Shown: positions 53,763 to 61,901 of the stretch, piece by piece | How positions within the stretch are numbered: the stretch's first letter is position 1 | Layout: every line of letters begins with the position of its first letter | Assembly (NCBI RefSeq): GCF_023806565.1 | Contig: NZ_JAMTDV010000127.1 | Location: 1-64,000, forward strand | From: Accumulibacter sp. | GTDB taxonomy: Bacteria > Pseudomonadota > Gammaproteobacteria > Burkholderiales > Rhodocyclaceae | Direction of reading: 5' to 3' | DNA length: 64,000 nt | Notes under the pieces: model-generated | What the model was told of the DNA's origin: nothing | Seen by the model: the letters and a program-made list of their open reading frames with translations, nothing else | Database searches by the model: none | Translations under genes and position numbers: made by a program

Positions 53763-54947
53763 CTAGAGCTGGCCGTCCTTCCTGAACATGTCCTTGATGC
53801 CGCGAATCGCCTGACGCGTGCGCTCCTCGTTTTCGATCAGCGCGAAACGAACGTGATCGTCGCCGTACTCGCCGAAACCCACTCCCGGCGAAACCGCGAC
53901 GCGTGCCTCGTTGAGCAGCTTCTTGGAAAATTCGAGCGAGCCCATCTGCTGATACGCGGCGGGAATCTTCGCCCAGATGTACATCGACGCCTTGGGGATT
54001 TCGACCATCCAGCCGGCCTCGTGCAAACCCTTGGCAAGGACGTTGCGACGGCCCTGATAGAGCAGGCGCACCTCCTCGACGCAGGTCTGCGGGCCATCGA
54101 GCGCGATCACCGAAGCCACCTGGATCGGCGTGAAGGTGCCGTAGTCGTGATAGCTCTTGATGCGCACCAGCGCATTGCACAGATCGCGATTGCCGACCAT
54201 GTAGCCGACCCGCCAGCCGGCCATGTTGTAGCTCTTGGACATCGTGAAGAATTCGACGGCGACCTCGCGCGCGCCCTCGACCTGCATGATCGACGGCGCC
54301 TGGTAGCCGTCGAAGGTGATGTCGGCGTAGGCGAGGTCATGCACCACGAGAATGTCGTGCTGCCTGGCCAGCGCCACGATGCGCTCGAAGAATTCGAGAT
54401 CGACGCAGCGTGCCGTGGGATTGCTCGGAAAGCCGAGAATCATCATCTTCGGCTTCGGGATCGACTCGCGGATGGCGCGCTGCACCTCCTCGAAGAAATC
54501 GACATCGGGAGTCATGCGCACCGAGCGGATGTCGGCGCCGGCGATGATCGCTCCGTAGATGTGGATCGGATACGATGGATTCGGCACCAGTACCGTATCG
54601 CCCCGGTCAAGTGTGGCCAGCATCAGATGGGCAAGCCCTTCCTTCGAGCCGATCGTCACCACCGCTTCGCTCTCGGGGTCGAAAGTCACCGCGTAGCGAC
54701 GCTGGTACCAGTCACATATCGCCCGCCGCAGACGGGGAATACCCTTCGAAATCGAATAACCGTGGGTGTTCTCGCGCAGCGCCGCCTCGACCAGCTTGTC
54801 GGTGATGTGCTGTGGCGTCGGCCCGTCGGGGTTGCCCATGCTCATGTCGATGATGTCTTCGCCGCGGCGACGTGCGGCCATCTTGAGTTCGGCCGTGATG
54901 CTGAAGACATACGGTGGCAGACGCTTGATGCGGGAAAACTCTCTCAT
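53763..54947 (-). CDS. alaC: Alanine transaminase AlaC
   Basis: Class I/II aminotransferase of 394 aa. It opens [45 protein letters not shown], diagnostic for AlaC/Yfd[17 protein letters not shown] and [17 protein letters not shown] follow. The PLP lysine is in [20 protein letters not shown]. It is a second alanine-forming enzyme beside AlaA. The ATG at 54947 matches the family start, and the upstream open frame is not coding. It is the first gene of alaC/alaA/hom. Confidence 0.95.
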   Translation of the reverse strand: MREFSRIKRLPPYVFSITAELKMAARRRGEDIIDMSMGNPDGPTPQHITDKLVEAALRENTHGYSISKGIPRLRRAICDWYQRRYAVTFDPESEAVVTIGSKEGLAHLMLATLDRGDTVLVPNPSYPIHIYGAIIAGADIRSVRMTPDVDFFEEVQRAIRESIPKPKMMILGFPSNPTARCVDLEFFERIVALARQHDILVVHDLAYADITFDGYQAPSIMQVEGAREVAVEFFTMSKSYNMAGWRVGYMVGNRDLCNALVRIKSYHDYGTFTPIQVASVIALDGPQTCVEEVRLLYQGRRNVLAKGLHEAGWMVEIPKASMYIWAKIPAAYQQMGSLEFSKKLLNEARVAVSPGVGFGEYGDDHVRFALIENEERTRQAIRGIKDMFRKDGQL

Positions 54948-55052
54948 GGCTCTGGCTCGCGAAAGCGCCAATGTGCTTGGCAGTTCGTCGCTCACGTCCC
55001 GGTCGCAGTGGCAATTGCACGCCACCATGGCCGGCACGGGAAAGGAAAAAGC

Positions 55053-55058
55053 TATAAT
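55053..55058 (+). promoter_or_regulatory. -10 box upstream of the Mth938-like gene
   Basis: A perfect TATAAT within an AT-rich patch (AAAAAGCTATAATCG), 31 bp before the ATG. A good -35 at 17 bp spacing is not obvious. The upstream region is shared with the divergent alaC gene. Confidence 0.4.
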
Positions 55059-55089
55059 CGTACTTTAAGGTTTGTTACGCCGCAATTTC

Positions 55090-55461
55090 ATGAAACTGCA
55101 GCTCGAGCGAAGCGACGGCCTGAACACCTTTACCGCCTACGGCGAAGGTTACGTCAGCGTGAATGGCGTGCGCCACCACCGCAATCTGGCGGTGCTGCCC
55201 GACCGCCTGCTGCCGGACTGGACGCAGGCGACCTTCGAGACGCTGCGCGTCGCCGACTTCGAACTGCTCGCCTCGCTCGATGCCGAAATCGTCCTGCTCG
55301 GTACCGGCAGGCAACTGCGATTTCCGAGTCCGGAACTGCTGCGTCCGCTCCTGCAGGCGCAGAAGGGACTCGAGGTGATGGACGTTCCCGCCGCCTGCCG
55401 CACGTACAACATCCTGATGGCTGAAGGCCGCAAGGTCGCCGTTGGCCTGCTCCTTCTCTGA
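55090..55461 (+). CDS. Mth938/Xcc1710-like domain protein
   Basis: Protein of 123 aa with the small alpha/beta Mth938-like fold: FTAYGEGYVSVNGVRHHRNLAVLPDRLLP, LDAEIVLLGTGRQLRFPSPELL, GLEVMDVPAACRTYNILMAEGRKVAVGLLL. The eukaryotic relative is a complex I assembly factor (NDUFAF3), but the bacterial role is not established. It is a short gene facing the ArnD-like gene on the same strand with 51 bp between them. Confidence 0.87.
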   Translation: MKLQLERSDGLNTFTAYGEGYVSVNGVRHHRNLAVLPDRLLPDWTQATFETLRVADFELLASLDAEIVLLGTGRQLRFPSPELLRPLLQAQKGLEVMDVPAACRTYNILMAEGRKVAVGLLLL

Positions 55462-55512
55462 CTCCCGCCGGCAGCCGGTGGAGTCTCCCCTGCCAGCCCC
55501 GTACCGGTTCCG

Positions 55513-56391
55513 ATGAAACGCATCGCCCTGAAGATCGACGTCGATACCTGCCGCGGCACGCTCACCGGCGTTCCGGCGCTGCTCAGCCTGCTGCAGCGGC
55601 ACGATGCGGGCGGCAGCTTCTTCTTCTCGCTCGGTCCGGACCGGGGTGGTCGGGAATCGCGCAGCCTTTCGCCAAGCCGTTACCATGATTTCCGCACCCG
55701 CCTCTACGGGCTGCTGCTGCCGGCACCCGACATCGGCAAGCGCGGCGCCGACAGCATGCGCCAGGCGCGCGACGCCGGCTTCGAGGTCGCGATCCACGCC
55801 TGGGACCGGGTGCGCTGGGAAAGACGCGTCCTCGCCGCCGACAACTCCTGGATCGAAAGCGAGATGGCGCTGGCCTGCCAGCGCTTCGCCGAGCTCTTCG
55901 ACGAGCCGGCGCAGGCGCACGCCGCCGCCGGCTGGCGAATGAATCGCCACGCCCTGCGCCTGACGCAACGCCTGGGCTTTTGCTACGCGAGCGACTGCCG
56001 GGGAAGATTTCCGTTCATCCCGGTCATCGACGGCGAACTCGTGCACTGTCCGCAGATTCCGACGACGCTGCCGACGCTCGACGAACTGCTTCTTGCCGGA
56101 ACCGCTTCCGTCGACCAGGCCGTCGCCCGCATCCTCGCTGAGTCCGAAGGCGGCAGCGACGACCACGTCTTCACCCTGCGTGCCGAGCTCGAGGGAATGC
56201 ACTGGAGCGACGCCTTTGAACGCCTGCTCGTGGAATGGAAAAGTCGGGGCTGCCGATTGATCGCCCTGCGCGACGTGCTCGGATCGCGCAACCTCGTCAC
56301 CCTGCCACGCCACGCCGTTGCCTTCGCCCCCATTCCCGGCCGCGCCGGCCCGCGCCTGCTGCAGGGAAGCGCCTTCCTGCAGGAGCCATGA
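55513..56391 (+). CDS. Polysaccharide deacetylase family protein (ArnD-like)
   Basis: NodB-fold deacetylase of 292 aa. The opening LKIDVDTCRGTLTGVPALLSLLQRHDAGGSFFFSLGPD and the middle EVAIHAWDRVRWE give the D-D and H-x-H-like metal region seen in ArnD, which deformylates the undecaprenyl-linked 4-formamido-arabinose used in lipid A modification. The canonical H-x3-H pair reads AIHAWDRV, so one metal ligand is changed and activity should be tested. arnA/B/C/T are not in the window. It begins 51 bp after the Mth938 gene. Confidence 0.8.
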   Translation: MKRIALKIDVDTCRGTLTGVPALLSLLQRHDAGGSFFFSLGPDRGGRESRSLSPSRYHDFRTRLYGLLLPAPDIGKRGADSMRQARDAGFEVAIHAWDRVRWERRVLAADNSWIESEMALACQRFAELFDEPAQAHAAAGWRMNRHALRLTQRLGFCYASDCRGRFPFIPVIDGELVHCPQIPTTLPTLDELLLAGTASVDQAVARILAESEGGSDDHVFTLRAELEGMHWSDAFERLLVEWKSRGCRLIALRDVLGSRNLVTLPRHAVAFAPIPGRAGPRLLQGSAFLQEP

Positions 56392-56414
56392 AAAAGGCGG
56401 CCCGCAGGCCGCCT
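56391..56414 (-). terminator. Rho-independent terminator of the yccA-type gene
   Basis: A perfect 8-bp stem (AGGCGGCC / GGCCGCCT) with a 4-nt loop, starting 23 bp past the stop of the minus-strand YccA-type gene. On that strand it is followed by TTTTTC, a normal U-tract. It lies right at the 3' end of the ArnD-like gene and may serve both. Confidence 0.85.
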
Positions 56415-56437
56415 ATTCCGCTATTGCCGAGCAACGA

Positions 56438-57130
56438 TCAGTCGCGTTCGCCGCTGAACGCCATCAGCAGGTTCAACAGGCTGACGAAGACATTGTAGAT
56501 GTCGAGATACACCGCCAGCGTCGCCGAAATGTAGTTGTCCTCGCCGCCATTGACGATCCGGCTGATGTCGAAGAGGATGTAGGCGGAGAAGATCATCACC
56601 GCGATCGCCGAAATGGTCAGCGACAGGGCCGGAATCTGGAAGAAGATGTTGGCCAGAGCCGCCAGCAGCACGACGATCATGCCGACGAACAGGAACTTGC
56701 CGAGAAAGCTGAAATCACGCTTGGTGACCGTCGCCACGCCGGCCAGCGAGAAGAAGATGACGCCGGTGCCGCCCGCCGCCATCGCGATCAGCGAAGCGCC
56801 GTTGGCGAAACCCAGCGCCACCTGCAGGATGCGCGAGAGCATCAGGCCCATGAAGAAGGTGAAGCCGAGCAGCAACAGCACGCCGACGCCGCTGTCCTTG
56901 GTGCGCTCGATCCCCCACATGAAACCGAAAGCGATGCCCAGGAAAAGCAGGAAGGACATCAACGGGCTGCCCGCGAACAGCGAAAACTGCATCTGCACGC
57001 CGACGAAAGCGCCCAGGACCGTCGGAATCATGGTCAGCGCGAGCAACAGGAAGGTATTGCGCAGAACCCGGTTCTGCTGCAGCGCAAGCTCGCTACTCGC
57101 TGATCCGGTCATCTGATATTGGGGTTGCAT
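56438..57130 (-). CDS. yccA: Bax inhibitor-1/YccA family membrane protein
   Basis: Inner membrane protein of 230 aa with seven predicted TM segments. The family pattern is clear: RNTFLLLALTMIPTVLGAF, then AFGFMWGIERTKDSG, and the C-terminal DISRIVNGGEDNYISATLAVYLDIYNVFVSLLNLLMAFSGERD, which contains the conserved aspartates. YccA-type proteins restrain the FtsH protease and may carry ions. GAGGAACACC precedes the ATG. A TTGAAA-N17-TAGTCT promoter lies about 39 bp upstream and a terminator 23 bp downstream, so this is a single-gene unit. Confidence 0.94.
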   Translation of the reverse strand: MQPQYQMTGSASSELALQQNRVLRNTFLLLALTMIPTVLGAFVGVQMQFSLFAGSPLMSFLLFLGIAFGFMWGIERTKDSGVGVLLLLGFTFFMGLMLSRILQVALGFANGASLIAMAAGGTGVIFFSLAGVATVTKRDFSFLGKFLFVGMIVVLLAALANIFFQIPALSLTISAIAVMIFSAYILFDISRIVNGGEDNYISATLAVYLDIYNVFVSLLNLLMAFSGERD

Positions 57131-57168
57131 GGTGTTCCTCCATTGAATTGATCTGCAATGCGCGCGTA

Positions 57169-57197
57169 AGACTAGCCAAATCATGAGAAAGTTTCAA
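57169..57197 (-). promoter_or_regulatory. Sigma-70 promoter of the yccA-type gene
   Basis: On the minus strand TTGAAA (57192-57197) and TAGTCT (57169-57174) with a 17-bp spacer. The -35 matches five of six and the -10 four of six consensus bases. Transcription would start some 30 nt before the ATG. Confidence 0.5.
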
Positions 57198-57335
57198 TCC
57201 CGGCGTTGCCGCCCGGCGCTGCCGCGACAGGTGCCATGCCGCCGCCTTGGCGCCTCGATCGCCGTGCTATCATTGCCGCCGCCGAAGGGCAGAAGGCCTG
57301 CATGGCCGGATCTCCGGCCTTTTCGGACACGCACA

Positions 57336-57423
57336 GGAAGCGTGGCAGAGTGGTCGATTGCACCGGTCTTGAAAACCGGCGACGGGCAACCGTCCGTGAG
57401 TTCGAATCTCACCGCTTCCGCCA
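57336..57423 (+). tRNA. tRNA-Ser(TGA)
   Basis: An 88-nt tRNA including the encoded CCA. The acceptor stem GGAAGCG pairs with CGCTTCC (57413-57419), followed by discriminator G and CCA. The anticodon stem CCGGT/ACCGG holds the loop CTTGAAA with anticodon TGA at 57370-57372. The long variable arm (CGGGCAACCG) is the class II hallmark of serine tRNAs, and TTCGAAT is in the T loop. It reads UCA and other UCN codons. A terminator follows at 57484. tRNA-Ser 3' ends are common integration sites, and accessory genes begin just beyond. Confidence 0.97.
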
Positions 57424-57483
57424 ATAAAAACAATGACTTAGAGTAGTTCAATGGGCACGCGAAGAGCTTGTAAAAAGTGATGA

Positions 57484-57506
57484 AAAGCCCCGCTAGTCGG
57501 GGCTTT
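57484..57506 (+). terminator. Terminator after tRNA-Ser
   Basis: A perfect 9-bp stem AAAGCCCCG / CGGGGCTTT with a 5-nt loop, followed by CTTCTT. It lies 60 bp past the tRNA 3' end and shields the accessory genes from read-through. Confidence 0.85.
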
Positions 57507-57638
57507 CTTCTTGGTGGCGAATTTGTACCCCGTAAGCACACCATAAGCGGCGCGCCTCGACGCCGGTCGCAGGAGACCTTGAATATCAGCAAGGCATCCT
57601 CATATCCCATTGATTGAACTGGGGATCGGGGGGAGCGT

Positions 57639-58502
57639 ATGGCCTTGCAGGGAGAGATGCGGCTTGTCATTTGGGATGTTCAGCACGGCGCTTGTGCCAT
57701 GGTGCAGCATATCCTTGGCCAGTACGCCGGCCGTCTTGCGATGATTGATTCTGGCTCAGCCGACGACTGGCGCCCCAGCACCTACATCACAAAAGCCCTT
57801 GGCAGGAACAGGCTCGACTACCTGTTCATCACCAATGCCGACCAAGACCATATGAGCGATCTGCAAGGGCTGTGGAATGTAGGCATCTACACCCCTGTAC
57901 TCTTCCGAAACACCAGCTACACGGGCGAGCAGATGCGCCAAATCAAGCGCCAAAGCGGGCCGCTGAGTGCTGATGCTGAGCGGTATGTCTCTGCGTGCTC
58001 CACGTTCTCCTTGCCTGTTGATGAACCCTTCGACCTGCACATGGGGGGCATCACGGCGACCACATTCTGGAACCCGTACCCGACCTTCACCGATACGAAC
58101 AACCTCAGTCTGGTTGTCTTCATCAAGTACGCCAACTTCAAGATCCTGTTCCCCGGTGATCTGGAGAAGGCAGGTTGGCAAGCGTTGCTGCAACGCGCGG
58201 ATTTCCGAGCCGAGCTTGCAGGCACTGATATTCTGGTCGCCTCTCACCATGGGCGCGAAAGCGGTTATTGCGCCGACATCTTCAACTACTTCACGCCAAG
58301 CGCTGTGGTCATCTCTGACAAGCCCATTGAGCATGAGACGCAGAAGACTGTGCCGGACTATCGCAAAGTCGTGCGCGATCAAGGCGTCCGAGTCAGTACC
58401 ACTATGAAGGATCGGCATGTGCTGACCACTCGGCGCGATGGCTGGATTCAATTCACCGTCGATAACGACAGCTACACCATTACGACGGAGTACAAGGGAT
58501 GA
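57639..58502 (+). CDS. ComEC-like metallo-beta-lactamase-fold protein
   Basis: Soluble protein of 287 aa without signal peptide or TM segment. Motif TNADQDH (D68, D70, H71) is the ComEC-type variant of HxHxDH (usually S-H-P-D-x-D-H), where the first two histidines are replaced. FPGDLEKAGW (G173, D174) and ASHHGRESGY (201-210) complete the MBL metal site. It is likely a nuclease or phosphodiesterase-like hydrolase rather than a lactamase. GGGGGAGC before the ATG fixes the start. Its stop overlaps the next gene by 4 bp. It is the first gene past tRNA-Ser, and its composition looks lower in GC than the core genes. Confidence 0.85.
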   Translation: MALQGEMRLVIWDVQHGACAMVQHILGQYAGRLAMIDSGSADDWRPSTYITKALGRNRLDYLFITNADQDHMSDLQGLWNVGIYTPVLFRNTSYTGEQMRQIKRQSGPLSADAERYVSACSTFSLPVDEPFDLHMGGITATTFWNPYPTFTDTNNLSLVVFIKYANFKILFPGDLEKAGWQALLQRADFRAELAGTDILVASHHGRESGYCADIFNYFTPSAVVISDKPIEHETQKTVPDYRKVVRDQGVRVSTTMKDRHVLTTRRDGWIQFTVDNDSYTITTEYKG

Positions 58503-59176
58503 AGAGTAACGGCGAACGTTCCCTGAAGTCGCTCAACATGAAGTGGCTCGTCTTGCTGGCCGTCGCTGACGTGCTTGCCGTGCTGTTCTTTGTCGCCCCG
58601 GAACTCGTCAAGGGTGCATCACTCACGCAGATAGGCATCGGGCGCGTATTGACCACAACGGTGATGCCGGTGATCGTTCTGCTCGTTATCAACGTGCTGC
58701 CGCACAATGTTAAATCGGTGCTTGTCTATTGGAAGCCGCTCGGCGTGCTGCCCGGAACCGAGGCATTCACGAAGTACGGCCCAGTTGATCCGCGTATCGA
58801 CATGGCTGCATTGAAGAAGAACGTCGGCACGCTACCCACTGATCCGACCGAGCAGAATTCCAAGTGGTACAAGCTCTATAAGCAAGTTGCGAACGAACCC
58901 GAAGTAGCCGAGGCGCACAAGCAGTTCCTGATGTACCGCGATATGGCGGCCATGTCGCTGGCGCTGGTCGTCCTCGTGCCTGCGGCGCTGCTCGTCGTAG
59001 GCGCGCTGTCTCCTGCGCCGTGGCTAGCGGCAGGGCTGTTCGTCTTTCAGTACCTCGTGACCGCGCTCAGTGCCCGGTGGAGTGGTATCCGGTTCGTGTG
59101 CAATGTCCTCGCCATTCACTCCGCCCGCAAGATCACGGCGCCAAAGGCGAGCGCTGCCAAGCAACTGCCCACCTAG
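58499..59176 (+). CDS. Multi-TM membrane protein coupled to the MBL gene
   Basis: Protein of 225 aa that I do not recognise. Predicted TM segments are KWLVLLAVADVLAVLFFVA (about 15-33), VLTTTVMPVIVLLVINVLP (about 50-68), MSLALVVLVPAALLVVGAL (about 152-170) and PWLAAGLFVFQYLVTALSA (about 173-191), giving four helices with a soluble loop of about 80 residues between the second and third. No enzymatic motif was seen. ATGA overlap with the MBL gene shows translational coupling, so the two act together. A pair made of a soluble MBL hydrolase and a small membrane protein at a tRNA gene resembles toxin or effector modules of defence islands, but this is only inference. Confidence 0.7.
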   Translation: MKSNGERSLKSLNMKWLVLLAVADVLAVLFFVAPELVKGASLTQIGIGRVLTTTVMPVIVLLVINVLPHNVKSVLVYWKPLGVLPGTEAFTKYGPVDPRIDMAALKKNVGTLPTDPTEQNSKWYKLYKQVANEPEVAEAHKQFLMYRDMAAMSLALVVLVPAALLVVGALSPAPWLAAGLFVFQYLVTALSARWSGIRFVCNVLAIHSARKITAPKASAAKQLPT

Positions 59177-59552
59177 CCGACCCGCTTGTTACGCAGGGCT
59201 TATGCGCAGCGCCCCCGAACCGACCTGACCATAAGGACAGCAATCGGTTAGCGGGCAAGCCCGAATAACTCCGTGTTTCCTGTTCCTTGCCCACTGGCAT
59301 GCGCGCCGCTATAGGCTACTTGCCGTGCTCGCCAGTACCCTAGCGGCGGCGGTGTGGTGATCGTCGCCCCAGCCGCCTGTCGCGCCCGACCTGAAACTGG
59401 CGCAAACCTGACGACGTGAAACCGGATCTTCTTCGTAGTTTTCTTGAACCGGAAATATTCGAATTGGTTTCTTCTTCGCGGTTGGGCGTGTTCTTCGGTT
59501 TTCTTCGGGGATCGTGTAGTAGCCGGTGCGGTGACTTGGCGAAAGACACGAC

Positions 59553-60161
59553 ATGGGACGAGAGGAGAAGCGCAGATGTCTGAACTGCGGCGAAGCATTC
59601 CGCCCGGAGCCGCGTAACGTGCGGCACCAGCGGTACTGTGGCCTGGCGCCGTGCAAGGCGGCGAGCAAGCGGGCGAGTCAAGCCAAATGGCTGGCGAAGC
59701 CGGAGAACCTGGATTACCACCGTGGGCCGGAAGCAGTCGCCCGAGTACAGGCCTGGCGGGCCGCCCATCCCGGCTACAGCCGGCGCCGGAAAGTGGCGGT
59801 GGCACCGGAAGGCATTCCGCCGGGGACCACGGCGACGACGTTCATCGAAGCCGAACAAGAGCCCGTGCCGACAGCGGCAGCGGTCACGCCGCAGATCTCT
59901 TGTAACGCGCAGGGCACACCGTTACAAGATCTCTTGGACGCCCAACCCATTGTTCTGGTAGGACTGATCGCGCATATCTGGGGGAGTGCGTTACAAGAAG
60001 ACATCGCCGCGGCCCTGTCCCGCTTGCTACAACTCGGGCTCGACATCCGAGGAGGCCATCATGAGCATTGCCAAGCGGGTTCTGCGCCCGGAACGCCTGC
60101 GTCAGGTGCCGGCGCATTTCAGCTGGCTCGATCACCGCCTGGTGCGCGAGCACTACCTTGA
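59553..60161 (+). CDS. IS21-associated passenger ORF with zinc-finger-like start
   Basis: ORF of 202 aa inside the IS21 element. The start RCLNCGEAFRPEPRNVRHQRYC gives a CxxC...C zinc-finger-like pattern, followed by PCKAASKRASQAKWLAKPENLDYHRGPE, a basic helical stretch. This N-terminal part recurs in proteins linked to IS21-like elements of betaproteobacteria and planctomycetes as I recall. The last roughly 35 residues overlap the next ORF and are probably not functional. There is no strong ribosome-binding site. Possible DNA-binding accessory. Confidence 0.55.
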   Translation: MGREEKRRCLNCGEAFRPEPRNVRHQRYCGLAPCKAASKRASQAKWLAKPENLDYHRGPEAVARVQAWRAAHPGYSRRRKVAVAPEGIPPGTTATTFIEAEQEPVPTAAAVTPQISCNAQGTPLQDLLDAQPIVLVGLIAHIWGSALQEDIAAALSRLLQLGLDIRGGHHEHCQAGSAPGTPASGAGAFQLARSPPGARALP

Positions 60162-60429
60162 GAAGGCGGATGTCAGCGCCTGGGCGCTCTATCTGTTTCT
60201 CGTCACCGTCGCCGACGCCCACGGCTTGAGCTACTACGCCGACGCCAGCCTGTCGCGGCGCCTCGGACTCGATCCGCGCCGACTGGCCCGGGCGCGCAGC
60301 GATCTCATCGGGCTCGACCTGATCGCCTACGACCCGCCGCTCTACCAGGTCCTGAGCCTGTCCGCTGCGCCTTTGCCGGTGGCCGCTCGCCTCGCGCAAT
60401 TGCACGCTCTCCTCGGGCGGCGCCCATGA
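60061..60429 (+). CDS. IS21-associated small passenger ORF (helix-turn-helix-like)
   Basis: Protein of 122 aa. It has a helical core HFSWLDHRLVREHYLEKADVSAWALYLFLVTVADAHGLSYYADASLSRRLGLDPRRLARARSDLIGLDLIAYDPPLYQVLSL, where a winged-helix-like pattern is visible. GAGGAGG lies 6 bases before the ATG. Its stop overlaps the istA start (ATGA), so it is translated with the transposase. Accessory to IS21 transposition or its control; not shown. Confidence 0.65.
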   Translation: MSIAKRVLRPERLRQVPAHFSWLDHRLVREHYLEKADVSAWALYLFLVTVADAHGLSYYADASLSRRLGLDPRRLARARSDLIGLDLIAYDPPLYQVLSLSAAPLPVAARLAQLHALLGRRP

Positions 60430-61901
60430 TCGACTACGCCACCTGGTGCGCCATTCGCGACGGCGCCGAGAACCACCTCAGCGCCGATCAACTGGCTGGG
60501 GCGCTGAACCTCGACGTCAAGACCGTCCGCCGCTGGATCGGCCGACCCTATGCACAGCGGCAGGCAGCCAAACGGGGCAGCAAGCTTGATCCGTTCAAGG
60601 GGCGCATCGTGCGCTGGCTGGAAACCTACCCGCTGACCGCGCAGCAGGTCTTTCAGCGCCTCGCCGACGAGGGCTACGGCGGCGGTATCAGCATCGTCAA
60701 GGACTACGTCCGGATCATTCGTCCGCGGCCGCGCGAAGCCTTCCTGACACTGGCCTTCGCCCCCGGCGAAGTCGCCCAGGTCGACTGGGGCGAGTTCGGC
60801 AGCATCGCCGTCGGCGACACCCGTCGCCGCCTCTCCTTCTTCGTCATGGTGCTGGCCTGGAGCCGCATGAGGTACGTCGAGTTCACGCTGTCGCAGACCA
60901 TGGAGCAATTCCTGGCGGCGCACGTCCATGCCTTCCACGCCTTGGGCGTTCCGCGCAAGGTGATGGTCGACAACCTGCGCTGCGCCGTGCTCCGGCATCC
61001 CCGCGGCGAGCGCGCCGAGTTCAACCCGCGCTATCTCGACTTCGCCCGTCACTATGGGTTCGAGATCGTCGCCTGCGCCGTCGCGAAAGGCAACGCGAAG
61101 GGTCGGGTCGAACGCGGCGTCGGCTACGTCAAGGGCAACTTCCTGAGGGGGCTCGCGCTGCCGGACTTTGCCGCCCTGAATCCAGCGATCAAGGTCTGGC
61201 TGGAGTCGGTGGCCAACATCCGCCTGCACCGGGAAACGCAGCGCCGGCCGGTCGATCTGTGGCAGGAGGAGCGCGCCCATCTGCAACCGGTCAATCCGCG
61301 CCCCTTCGATGTCGGCCGGGTGCTCACCTTGCGCGCCAACCGGCAGTTCCGGGTGAGCTTCGAGAGCAACCGCTATTCGCTGCCGGCGCGCTTCGCCGGC
61401 CGTCCGGTGACCGTCAAGGTCTATCCGGACCGTCTTTGCGTCTACGATGGCGAGACGTTGATCGCGCGCCACGGTCGCTCGTTCGACCGGCACCGTGACC
61501 TCGAGGATCCGGATCATGCGAAGGCACTGGTGGCCCAGCGCCGCCATGCCCGTGACGCCCATGTCCTCAAACGCTTCCTGACGCTGTCGCCGCTGGCGGC
61601 GAAGTACCACGCCGGCCTCACCGAGCGCCGCGGCAATGCCTTGGCGCATGTGCGCAAGATCGTCGCGCTGGCCGAGATCCACGGCGATGCGCCGGTCGTG
61701 CGGGCGATCACCGATGCGCTGGCTTTCGAGGCCTTCAGCAGCGAGTACGTCGCGCATCTGATCGAGGCCCGCGAGCGGAAATTGCCCGAGGCGAGTCCGC
61801 TGGTGTTGATGCGCCGCCAGGATGTGCTGGATCTGGAATTGCCGCCGGCCGATCTGTCGGCCTATGCAAATGGGACGGGAGACGACGATGGCCATGACTG
61901 A
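60426..61901 (+). CDS. istA: IS21-family transposase IstA
   Basis: DDE transposase of 491 aa. A helix-turn-helix lies at about residues 20-45 (LSADQLAGALNLDVKTVRRWIG). The catalytic triad is D120 (QVDWGE), D182 (VDNLRC) and E229 (GRVERGVGYVKG). RFAGRPVTVKVY near 340 belongs to the C-terminal domain. It cuts and joins the element's ends. It overlaps istB by 14 bp, typical of IS21. Confidence 0.95.
   Translation: MIDYATWCAIRDGAENHLSADQLAGALNLDVKTVRRWIGRPYAQRQAAKRGSKLDPFKGRIVRWLETYPLTAQQVFQRLADEGYGGGISIVKDYVRIIRPRPREAFLTLAFAPGEVAQVDWGEFGSIAVGDTRRRLSFFVMVLAWSRMRYVEFTLSQTMEQFLAAHVHAFHALGVPRKVMVDNLRCAVLRHPRGERAEFNPRYLDFARHYGFEIVACAVAKGNAKGRVERGVGYVKGNFLRGLALPDFAALNPAIKVWLESVANIRLHRETQRRPVDLWQEERAHLQPVNPRPFDVGRVLTLRANRQFRVSFESNRYSLPARFAGRPVTVKVYPDRLCVYDGETLIARHGRSFDRHRDLEDPDHAKALVAQRRHARDAHVLKRFLTLSPLAAKYHAGLTERRGNALAHVRKIVALAEIHGDAPVVRAITDALAFEAFSSEYVAHLIEARERKLPEASPLVLMRRQDVLDLELPPADLSAYANGTGDDDGHD

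Noticed and set aside
52296..55424. A 1042-codon plus-strand frame across hom, alaA and alaC
   Set aside because: Antisense shadow of three clear enzymes. Composition is rich in H, R and D.
57240..57335. Possible tRNA-Ser promoter (TTGGCG and TATCAT)
   Set aside because: The spacing is only 15 bp and the hexamers are weak, so I did not annotate it.
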